Shown here: in pieces, positions 6,468-13,116 of the stretch
Layout of the letters: each line of letters begins with the position of its first letter
Numbering within the stretch: the first letter of the stretch is position 1
Assembly (NCBI GenBank): GCA_050252075.1
Contig: JBFWLP010000093.1
Location: 1 to 13,116 of the forward strand
DNA: 13,116 bases
Source: JAAYGT01 sp050252075
GTDB lineage: Bacteria > Pseudomonadota > Gammaproteobacteria > Burkholderiales > Burkholderiaceae_B
Direction: 5' to 3'
Made by a program: the position numbers and the translations under genes
Notes under the pieces: model-generated
Told to the model about the DNA's origin: nothing
The model's input: only the letters and a program-made list of their open reading frames with translations
Database searches by the model: none

Positions 6468-9400
6468 ATGACAACCCTGAATGTGTCCTTTTCAACCGCC
6501 ATGATGGCGCAGTTGAAAACCCCCGGCGTATGGGCGCAAGCCGTTTACTTTGACTCCAACGGTGCCAACCCCGTCTGGACACCGTTGGCCGGCCAGGGAT
6601 CACTGCAGGAATGGGTTCCCATCGCCTTGCCCCAGATGAAAGGTGGAAAAATCTATTTTCTGGTGGCCAGCACCGACGCATCGGAAACTACCAACCCGTT
6701 CACATCGGTTATCACAAAAGAGTCCGACATCTCGATCGAGTCGGCGCAGCAGAACAACTACCGGTTTGACAGTTTTGAATTCACGCTGCAAGGCGATCCC
6801 TCCGACCAGGGCAATCTGACATCGGTAGTTGGATTCGGCTTGCCCATGGGCGTAGCCATCGAATATCAGGATCCGGCCAAATCACCGGCCACGGTGGGCT
6901 ACAACGTAAGCGGGCAAACCATGTTCTCGCTTATTCAGGCCATTGACCCGTCAAACGCCGGCCTGGTTTTCAATTTCACCGAAGGCGTACTGGCCGGAAC
7001 CACACCCGTCGTACATCGCTACGGCACATCGCCGGCCAGTGCCTCGCAAGTAACGCCGGAGCCTTTTTCGGCAGCCGACTGGACGGGCTATATCAACGAC
7101 CTGAAGGTCGCCGGAACGGACATCGCCCGTATTTCGGGTATTTTCAACGGTGCTGCCGATGCCAAAAAGGTTTGGCACAACCAGGGGCTCTTCAATTATT
7201 CGCTCACCTGGGACGGCAGCAACTTCTGGCTGGAACCCGAGGCCAACAGCCAGATCAAAGGCTACGTGAAAATCTCCCCGACCGATCTGGCCAACAGTAT
7301 CTACGCAACGCAAGGCAACGCCTACGTTTACACCAACAAAACCGACGCCACCCCGTACACCATCTACGAGAGCGGAACAACCGCCATGAATGTAGGGGCC
7401 AACAACCAGTGGGGCGAGCTGTTCACGCAACTGCTCACCGGCCTGAGTGCGGGCTTTCTGGGCGGAACAGCGGGCTATTCACCCAATGCCCAGGTTACCC
7501 AGACCATCGACCTGAGCAAAAACTGGAACTGGGAACCCATCTACGCGTTCGGCCCCGAAAAACTCACGACGGGGCAATCGGCCAACTGGTTCAGCGACCC
7601 CTATTCCAAAATTTTCTTCCTGAACTCGAACTCGTACGGGTCCGGTTATTCCGATAATCTGATGAGCCGCTACAGCGAAGGCGGCCCTCTGATCAGCCTG
7701 GGTGATATCAATGGTAATGTCAGTGCAATCCAGCTGATGCTGTACGCCGACTCCGACATTCCCTACAAGGTAGACCAGCCGGCGGGCAGCCTGGCATCGG
7801 CGCCGGCCGCCACCGGCATGTCGCTCAGTTCCGGCGAACTGTCACCCGACTGGCTGTCGGGCTACACACCACCGGTGCTGTACAACTATATCGCCCCGCC
7901 CGATCAGGGCTACGCCTGGGCGGCCGACACCTTGTCGGGTGCCAATTTATCGTTTGCATTGTCGAATCCGGCCGGGGCCGCCGCCGGTGCCACCAGTTGG
8001 GTCGCCGATCCCTCATTGATGGCTGTCACGTTCCGCTTTCTTGACGAAACAGGGCATTGGCAATCCGTGTCATTCAATGCCGCCCAGGGTGGTTCCGGCG
8101 GTTTGTGGCAGAACTGGAGCATACAGAAAGGCCCGTCGGGCTACAGCATTATTCCTACGCCGGACACCGCCCAGACCGACGGAAATTTCATCATCTCGCA
8201 ATTACCGCTGTCGTCCGCTGACAGCGCCACAACCTGGTATCAGCTCGATATCCAGAACACCGGCACCCTGGAAACCAAAACGTTCAACATTTACGCCAAT
8301 TCTTCCAATGGCCAGTTTCTGACCACACAAGGCAACCAGGCCGCCGATGGCGGGGCTCTGACCAGCATCACCCCCGCCGCGCCGTTGATGCCCACATTCA
8401 AGGTGAATTTGTTTCCCGGCTCCAGCAACGCCATCGACCCGGACCTCCTGATTCCGGGCGGCCAAACATCAGGGAGTACACCTATGTTCGGTACCCCGGC
8501 GGCCCCTGTGGCGGGAACCATAGCGGGCGGGCAGTTTACCGCCTTGGCGGGCCAGAACGCCCTGGCAGGCAACACCGTCACTACCGCACAATCGGCTCTG
8601 GCTTTTGGCTGGACGGGGCTGAATTCAGCCACCGACACCGCCTCATGGATCAGCAATTACACCAACAAGACCAGCGCACTGAATACTGCTCGCGTGGCCT
8701 ACAGCGATGCATCGGGCACCACGGCGTATGTGTCGGTTGCCGCCGACATTGACGGCCAGTGGCAGACATCGCCGGTAGTGCTCGATCCCGGAGCCTACAC
8801 GGTAACGTTCACCGAATACGCGGCCTCGGACACGGCCTTTGCCTCGCCTTTCGGCACTCCAAGCGACAGTCTGAATCTCACGCTGACCGGCGCGGGCCAG
8901 ATTCGCGACGCCTATATTGTCATGCCGAATCAGTCGGTGATAACCACAGCGGCATCGGGCGTGCTGGGCAACGACGCCCCCAAAACAACACCCACGGTGA
9001 AACTGCATGCGGCGCCCGAGCATGGCACCGTGAACCTGGGAGCCGACGGTTCGTTCGCCTATACCCCAAAAGCGTCCGTGCACAAAGTTGACACCTTGAG
9101 CTACACCACCACGCACGCCGACGGCACAACCGGTGGCGCCAAAGCGCTGTTTTATGTCGTTCCGACGGAACAGGGCGTAAGAAACGCCACGGAACTCGAC
9201 TTCGATGCCCTGCCCCAGGATATTCAACTGGCCGCCATGTATCTGGCGTATATGAATCGTGGCGTGGATCTGGCGGCTGCGCGCCAGTGGCTGGGTACGT
9301 CGGACGACACCTCGGGGCGCCTTTCCGAACTGGCATTTTCACTGGCCCTCAGCCCGGAAAGCCTGGGATCGCGACCGACAAGCTGGGCGCCCCGCGCCAA

Positions 9401-9761
9401 TACCAACGATGAAATCAAGACTTTTCTTGACGCTACCTGGCAGCGGCTTTTCAATGAACAGCCCGACGACGATACCGTGCTTTACTGGACGCAAATCATT
9501 TCGGAAAAAATCAGCAACGGCCAGAGCCTGACGCCGCTGCTCTACGAAATAATGGAGTCGGCGAACACTTCCCAAATGGCCGCCCTGGTGTCCAAGGCGG
9601 CTGTTGCCGCCAACTACCTGCACTTGCAGCAGCAATTCGGCACATCCCTGGACGGGCAAGGCGTTGCCGATATTCTAAATAATGTGACCGCCGCGCCCGA
9701 AACCGTGCTGTCGGGCATGGCGGCCACGCATTACCTGGCCCTGGAACATATCCTGGGCTAG
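6468..9761 (+). CDS. Large cysteine-free exoprotein: GH64-like N-terminus, Ig-like module, DUF4214-like C-terminus
   Basis: This 1097-residue protein has no signal peptide, no membrane helix and no cysteine. Residues 1-435 resemble the GH64/thaumatin-like beta-1,3-glucanase fold: IALPQMKGGKIYFLVAS (52-68), the strand pair around FEFTLQ and NLTSVVGFGLPMGVAIEYQD (103-135), a WTGYINDLKVAGTDI segment (205-219), and DPYSKIFF...GSGYSDNLM (377-399). The catalytic acids were not verified, so activity is open. Residues 440-815 look beta-rich and were not recognised. Residues 815-898 form an Ig/cadherin-like module (VLGNDAP, HGTVNLGADGSFAYTP). Residues 915-1060 are helical and resemble DUF4214, with FLDATWQRLFNEQPDDDTVLYW as the clearest match (split here at 986-1007). 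DUF4214 is common in type I-secreted and surface proteins. The ATG at 6468 has GGAG 11 nt upstream; an in-frame TTG at 6447 is less likely because it would lie before that site. It is read divergently from the protease and ends 11 nt from the convergent lpdA stop. Confidence 0.7.
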   Translation: MTTLNVSFSTAMMAQLKTPGVWAQAVYFDSNGANPVWTPLAGQGSLQEWVPIALPQMKGGKIYFLVASTDASETTNPFTSVITKESDISIESAQQNNYRFDSFEFTLQGDPSDQGNLTSVVGFGLPMGVAIEYQDPAKSPATVGYNVSGQTMFSLIQAIDPSNAGLVFNFTEGVLAGTTPVVHRYGTSPASASQVTPEPFSAADWTGYINDLKVAGTDIARISGIFNGAADAKKVWHNQGLFNYSLTWDGSNFWLEPEANSQIKGYVKISPTDLANSIYATQGNAYVYTNKTDATPYTIYESGTTAMNVGANNQWGELFTQLLTGLSAGFLGGTAGYSPNAQVTQTIDLSKNWNWEPIYAFGPEKLTTGQSANWFSDPYSKIFFLNSNSYGSGYSDNLMSRYSEGGPLISLGDINGNVSAIQLMLYADSDIPYKVDQPAGSLASAPAATGMSLSSGELSPDWLSGYTPPVLYNYIAPPDQGYAWAADTLSGANLSFALSNPAGAAAGATSWVADPSLMAVTFRFLDETGHWQSVSFNAAQGGSGGLWQNWSIQKGPSGYSIIPTPDTAQTDGNFIISQLPLSSADSATTWYQLDIQNTGTLETKTFNIYANSSNGQFLTTQGNQAADGGALTSITPAAPLMPTFKVNLFPGSSNAIDPDLLIPGGQTSGSTPMFGTPAAPVAGTIAGGQFTALAGQNALAGNTVTTAQSALAFGWTGLNSATDTASWISNYTNKTSALNTARVAYSDASGTTAYVSVAADIDGQWQTSPVVLDPGAYTVTFTEYAASDTAFASPFGTPSDSLNLTLTGAGQIRDAYIVMPNQSVITTAASGVLGNDAPKTTPTVKLHAAPEHGTVNLGADGSFAYTPKASVHKVDTLSYTTTHADGTTGGAKALFYVVPTEQGVRNATELDFDALPQDIQLAAMYLAYMNRGVDLAAARQWLGTSDDTSGRLSELAFSLALSPESLGSRPTSWAPRANTNDEIKTFLDATWQRLFNEQPDDDTVLYWTQIISEKISNGQSLTPLLYEIMESANTSQMAALVSKAAVAANYLHLQQQFGTSLDGQGVADILNNVTAAPETVLSGMAATHYLALEHILG

Positions 9762-9772
9762 GTAAGGCCCGT

Positions 9773-11617
9773 TTACCGGCGCTTGCGTACCGGAGGAAGA
9801 TCGGTACAGCTTCCTTCGGCAACCTCTGCGGCCATACCCACGGATTCACCCAGCGTGGGATGCGGGTGTATGGTTTTGCCGATATCCACGGCGTCGGCCC
9901 CCATTTCAATGGCCAGCACAACCTCGCTGATCAAGTCGCCCGCTCCGGTGCCCACAATGGCTCCACCGACAATGCGATGCGTCTGAGCATCGAACAGCAG
10001 CTTGGTAAAGCCTTCGTCGCGGCCATTGGCAATGGCGCGACCTGATGCCACCCAGGGGAACACACCCTTGGTGACGTCGACGCCCTGCGCTTTGGCTTGT
10101 TCTTCGGTCAGCCCCACCCACGCTACCTCGGGATCGGTATACGCCACCGAAGGGATCACCTGGGCGTCGAAATAGCTTTTCTCGCCGGCAATGACTTCCG
10201 CGGCTACATGCCCTTCGTGTACAGCCTTGTGCGCCAGCATGGGTTGCCCCACAATGTCGCCGATGGCATAAATATGAGGCACGTTGGTGCGCATTTGCGC
10301 ATCCACCTGAATAAATCCCGTGTCAGATACCGTCACCCCCGCCTTGTCGGCGCCGATCAGCTTGCCGTTGGGGCGACGCCCCACGGCCTGCAGCACCAGG
10401 TCGTAACGCTGGGGCTCGGATGGAGCGTTTTTGCCTTCGAAGCTGACCCAGATGCCGTCGTCCTTGGCCTGGGCCGACACGGTGCGGGTTTCGAGCATAA
10501 TGCGGTCGAAACGGTGAGCATTCTTCTTTTCCCAAACCTTGACCACGTCGCGGTCGGCACCGGGCATCAGGCCTGTTTGCATTTCGACCACATCAAGGCG
10601 TGCTCCCAGGGCGGAGTAAACGGTGCCCATTTCCAGGCCAATGATGCCGCCGCCCACGATAAGCATCTTTTGAGGAAGGGCCGCCAGTTCCAGTGCCCCG
10701 GTGGAATCAACCACACGAGGGTCTTTCGGAAGAAACGGCAGTTTCACCGACTGGCTACCCGCAGCGATAACGGCCGACGAAAAACGTACCGTTGACGTAT
10801 CGCCGGAAGAGGTGGTGACGGTCAGCGTATTGGGGCCGGAAAACACACCCTCGCCCTGCATGACGGTAACCTTGCGGGCTTTGGCCATGCCGGCCAGACC
10901 GGTGGTCAGTTTGCCCACGACACTGTTTTTATGGGAACGCAAGGCATCCAGGTCGATTCGGGGCTCGCCAAACTGTATACCGTGCGCGCCCAGCGACTTG
11001 GCCTCTTCCAGCACTGCCACGCTATGCAACAAGGCTTTTGACGGAATGCAGCCCACGTTCAGGCATACCCCGCCCAGCGTGTCGTAACGCTCCACCAGTA
11101 CAACGCTCAGCCCCAGATCGGCGGCCCGGAACGCGGCGGAGTATCCGCCCGGGCCGGCCCCCAGAACAAGGACGTCGTAATCGCCGGGCGCCGCACTGGC
11201 CGGCCGCGACGGCGCCGAGGCGGACGCCGGGTTCGGGGTATCGGCCCGCGCGGGCGCAGCAGGCTTGGCCACCTGCTTCTCCGCCTGCTTCTCCGCCTGT
11301 TTCGCCGCTTCAGGTTTTGCCGGTTCAGAGGCCGGCGGCTCTGCCGGCGGCTGGGCCGCTTTGGCCGGTTGCCCGGACGCTTCGGCATCGATGCGGACAA
11401 TGGCCGAACCCTTGCTGACTTTATCCCCGACCTTTACCAGAACCTCTTTGACCGTGCCCGACCGCTCCGCCGGAATTTCCATCGACGCCTTGTCTGACTC
11501 TACCGTGATGAGACTTTGTTCCTTCTGAATGACATCACCCGCGCTGACCAGCACTTCAATGACATCGACCTCGCTGACATCGCCGATGTCAGGCACATTT
11601 AATTCGACCAGGCTCAT
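9773..11617 (-). CDS. lpdA: Dihydrolipoyl dehydrogenase (E3) with N-terminal lipoyl domain
   Basis: E3 reoxidises the dihydrolipoyl groups of the 2-oxoacid dehydrogenase complex, passing electrons through FAD to NAD+. The 614-residue protein starts with a lipoyl domain (about 2-78; lipoyl Lys43 in ESDKASMEIP) and an Ala/Pro/Lys-rich linker (about 80-145, with AEKQ repeats). The flavoprotein core follows: FAD motif GAGPGG (153-158), redox disulfide GGVCLNVGCIPSK (C185 and C190), NAD motif VGGGIIGLE (321-329), second FAD motif IYAIGD (449-454), and the catalytic pair H586 and E591 in HPTLGE. Ordinary E3 enzymes have about 470 residues; the extra length is the lipoyl arm, known from neisserial and other betaproteobacterial PDH-linked enzymes. 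The ATG follows AGGAG (11623-11627) by 5 nt, and that site overlaps the aceF stop codon, so translation is probably coupled. It is the last gene of the PDH operon seen here. Confidence 0.96.
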   Translation of the reverse strand: MSLVELNVPDIGDVSEVDVIEVLVSAGDVIQKEQSLITVESDKASMEIPAERSGTVKEVLVKVGDKVSKGSAIVRIDAEASGQPAKAAQPPAEPPASEPAKPEAAKQAEKQAEKQVAKPAAPARADTPNPASASAPSRPASAAPGDYDVLVLGAGPGGYSAAFRAADLGLSVVLVERYDTLGGVCLNVGCIPSKALLHSVAVLEEAKSLGAHGIQFGEPRIDLDALRSHKNSVVGKLTTGLAGMAKARKVTVMQGEGVFSGPNTLTVTTSSGDTSTVRFSSAVIAAGSQSVKLPFLPKDPRVVDSTGALELAALPQKMLIVGGGIIGLEMGTVYSALGARLDVVEMQTGLMPGADRDVVKVWEKKNAHRFDRIMLETRTVSAQAKDDGIWVSFEGKNAPSEPQRYDLVLQAVGRRPNGKLIGADKAGVTVSDTGFIQVDAQMRTNVPHIYAIGDIVGQPMLAHKAVHEGHVAAEVIAGEKSYFDAQVIPSVAYTDPEVAWVGLTEEQAKAQGVDVTKGVFPWVASGRAIANGRDEGFTKLLFDAQTHRIVGGAIVGTGAGDLISEVVLAIEMGADAVDIGKTIHPHPTLGESVGMAAEVAEGSCTDLPPVRKRR

Positions 11618-11622
11618 AGCGT

Positions 11623-11628
11623 CTCCTA
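11623..11628 (-). promoter_or_regulatory. lpdA ribosome binding site overlapping the aceF stop
   Basis: On the minus strand the aceF stop TAG (11626-11628) forms part of TAGGAG, the Shine-Dalgarno sequence of lpdA, 5 nt before its ATG. Ribosomes ending E2 synthesis would stand on the E3 start signal, which favours matched production of both subunits. Confidence 0.75.
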
Positions 11629-13116
11629 CAGAATGATGCGTCGGAAATCGGCTAACAAGCTAGCCAGATAGGCATTGAATCGCGCGGCGGCAGCGCCGTC
11701 GATAACGCGGTGGTCATACGACAATGACAAGGGAAGCATGAGTCGGGGCACGAACTGCGAGCCGTCCCAGACCGGAGCCTGTGACGAACGGGACACACCC
11801 AGAATGGCGACTTCCGGCGCGTTGATGATGGGAGTGAAGTGCGTGCCGCCAATGCCCCCCAGGGACGAAATGGAGAAGCACCCGCCCTGCATTTGCGCCG
11901 GTGACAGCTTGCCCGAACGGGCCGCTGACGCCAGTTCGGAAGTTTCGGCGGCAATATCGAGCACCCCCTTCTTGTCGGCATCGCGAATGACCGGTACCAC
12001 CAGGCCGTTGGGCGTGTCGGCGGCAAAGCCGATGTGGTAGTACTTTTTCAAGACCAGCGTCTCGCCGTCGAGCGAGGCGTTGAACTCGGGGTGTTTTTTC
12101 AGGGCCGCAACGACAGCCTTGATCAGAAACGCCAGCATGGTGACCTTAGTTCCCGATTTGCCTTGTTCGCCATTCAGGGTTTGACGGAAGGCCTCCAGGT
12201 CGGTGATGTCTGCCTGCTCGTTGTTGGTAACGTGGGGAATCATGACCCAGTTACGGTGCAGGTTGGCACCCGAAATTTTCTTGATGCGCGACAGCGGCTG
12301 GGTGTCGATGGGGCCGAATTTGGCGAAGTCCACCTTGGGCCAACCCAGCACGCTCAACCCGCCCGCCTGCGCCGGTGCCAGGGTGGCCACGCTGCCGCTG
12401 GACGCCATGACCTGTTTCACATGACGACGAACGTCATCGTGAGTAATACGGTTCTTGGTGCCCGAACCCTGCACACCCGCCAGGTTGACACCCAGTTCAC
12501 GCGCAAACTTGCGCACCGACGGCGAGGCATGCGGCAGATTCCGCGAGGGCACATCGGCCAGGGCATACGCCGATGTGGGCGACTGGCGCTCGGGAGGCAC
12601 CGATGCCAGTTCGCCGGAAGCAGCTTGGGCGGAAGAATCTTGATCATCCGGCGCATCGTCGTGCTCGCCGGCCGTATCCGCCGGCCGGGCCGCATTGGAT
12701 TGCGACGCAGCAGACGAGTCGCCGTTGTCGTTGGCTGAGGCAGCAGACGACGGTTCCGCAGCGTCGGCCGGTGCCTCGGCGGCGCTGGATTGCGCCAGAA
12801 GAATCAGAATTTCCGATCCCTTGTTGACCCGGTCACCGAGCTTGACTTTAACCGACTTGACTGTGCCGGCGTGCGAAGACGGCACTTCCATGGAGGCTTT
12901 GTCGGATTCCACAGTGATGAGGCTTTGATCAACGGCAACCGTGTCGCCTTCCTTGACCATGATTTCTATCACTTCAACGTCGGTGGCATCGCCGATGTCC
13001 GGTACGGAAACCGTCACTTCCGAGGAGGCTTCTGTTTTATCCGCCGGCTTTCCGGCAGCAGGAGCGGCCGGCGCACTGCGATCGGCGGTCTCGGTCCCAC
13101 CGGCCGGCTTGCCGGC
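11626..13116 (-). CDS. aceF: Pyruvate dehydrogenase E2, dihydrolipoyllysine acetyltransferase (5' partial)
   Basis: E2 forms the core of the pyruvate dehydrogenase complex and moves the acetyl group from its lipoyl arm to CoA. The frame stays open past the possible GTG at 13015-13017 to the window edge; the extra 33 residues are an Ala/Pro-rich linker with two AGKPA copies. So the gene begins outside the window and probably carries at least one more lipoyl domain. Counting from that GTG codon: lipoyl domain about 2-75 (Lys40 in ESDKASMEVP), Ala/Ser/Asp-rich linker 80-165, peripheral-subunit-binding domain about 175-210 (ASPSVRKFARELGVNL), and catalytic domain from about 235 to 463 with the active-site motif DHRVIDG (H436, D440). 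The C-terminus FRRIIL is typical. aceE (E1) is expected upstream, outside the window. Pyruvate rather than 2-oxoglutarate is inferred from the multi-lipoyl layout and the lipoyl-E3 neighbour. Confidence 0.93.
   Translation of the reverse strand, partial: AGKPAGGTETADRSAPAAPAAGKPADKTEASSEVTVSVPDIGDATDVEVIEIMVKEGDTVAVDQSLITVESDKASMEVPSSHAGTVKSVKVKLGDRVNKGSEILILLAQSSAAEAPADAAEPSSAASANDNGDSSAASQSNAARPADTAGEHDDAPDDQDSSAQAASGELASVPPERQSPTSAYALADVPSRNLPHASPSVRKFARELGVNLAGVQGSGTKNRITHDDVRRHVKQVMASSGSVATLAPAQAGGLSVLGWPKVDFAKFGPIDTQPLSRIKKISGANLHRNWVMIPHVTNNEQADITDLEAFRQTLNGEQGKSGTKVTMLAFLIKAVVAALKKHPEFNASLDGETLVLKKYYHIGFAADTPNGLVVPVIRDADKKGVLDIAAETSELASAARSGKLSPAQMQGGCFSISSLGGIGGTHFTPIINAPEVAILGVSRSSQAPVWDGSQFVPRLMLPLSLSYDHRVIDGAAAARFNAYLASLLADFRRIIL

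Noticed and set aside
9761..9777. A small dyad (GGTAA, 7-nt loop, TTACC) between the convergent exoprotein and lpdA stops, as a bidirectional terminator
   Set aside because: A 5-bp stem without a T tract on either side is too weak to support a terminator.
10097..10795. A 232-codon plus-strand frame inside lpdA
   Set aside because: It is antisense to conserved FAD/NAD motifs of lpdA and has no recognisable domain.
11275..11300. Tandem repeat in the lpdA linker (AEKQ copies) as a mobile or CRISPR-like repeat
   Set aside because: It is a short in-frame repeat in a flexible Ala/Lys linker, as expected for lipoyl-domain proteins.
13015..13017. GTG as the true start of aceF
   Set aside because: The frame remains open upstream to the window edge and encodes a linker typical of multi-lipoyl E2 proteins, so the gene is most likely cut by the edge.

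Overview
The window looks like chromosomal DNA of a GC-rich betaproteobacterium, most likely of the Alcaligenaceae (Bordetella, Achromobacter or Pusillimonas type). This is inferred from protein style and gene order, including lipoyl-bearing dihydrolipoyl dehydrogenase next to a multi-lipoyl E2, and folC-SPOR-cvpA-purF in a row. No similarity search was possible.

Layout, left to right. (1) 1-336, plus strand: the C-terminal end of a cation-transporting P-type ATPase, cut by the window edge. Its stop overlaps the end of purF by 14 nt in convergent orientation. (2) 323-4543, minus strand: a housekeeping operon read folC -> SPOR/DedD-like protein -> cvpA -> purF, with gaps of 36, -4 and 22 nt. 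It joins folate polyglutamylation, division-associated peptidoglycan binding, a CvpA membrane protein and the first step of purine synthesis. (3) 4643-9761: an accessory island of two divergent genes sharing a 268-nt control region. One (minus) encodes a cysteine-free M10/serralysin-type zinc protease with a short degenerate RTX segment and three C-terminal repeats of the DUF5648 type. The other (plus) encodes a 1097-residue cysteine-free multidomain protein, with an N-terminal region resembling the GH64/thaumatin-like beta-1,3-glucanase fold, an Ig/cadherin-like module and a DUF4214-like C-terminus. Neither has a Sec signal peptide, so both look like type I-secreted exoproteins, but no transporter lies in the window. 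(4) 9773-13116, minus strand: the end of a pyruvate dehydrogenase-type operon, aceF (E2, 5' end outside the window) followed 8 nt later by lpdA (E3 with its own lipoyl domain).

The most interesting part is the island. In many proteobacteria accD lies directly upstream of folC; here the protease gene does. folC is left with an 11-bp terminator hairpin in its leader, no clear Shine-Dalgarno sequence, and a possible -10 box inside the hairpin loop. A good sigma70 promoter in the divergent region fixes the protease start at 6199. No RNA genes, CRISPR arrays, insertion sequences or attachment sites were seen.
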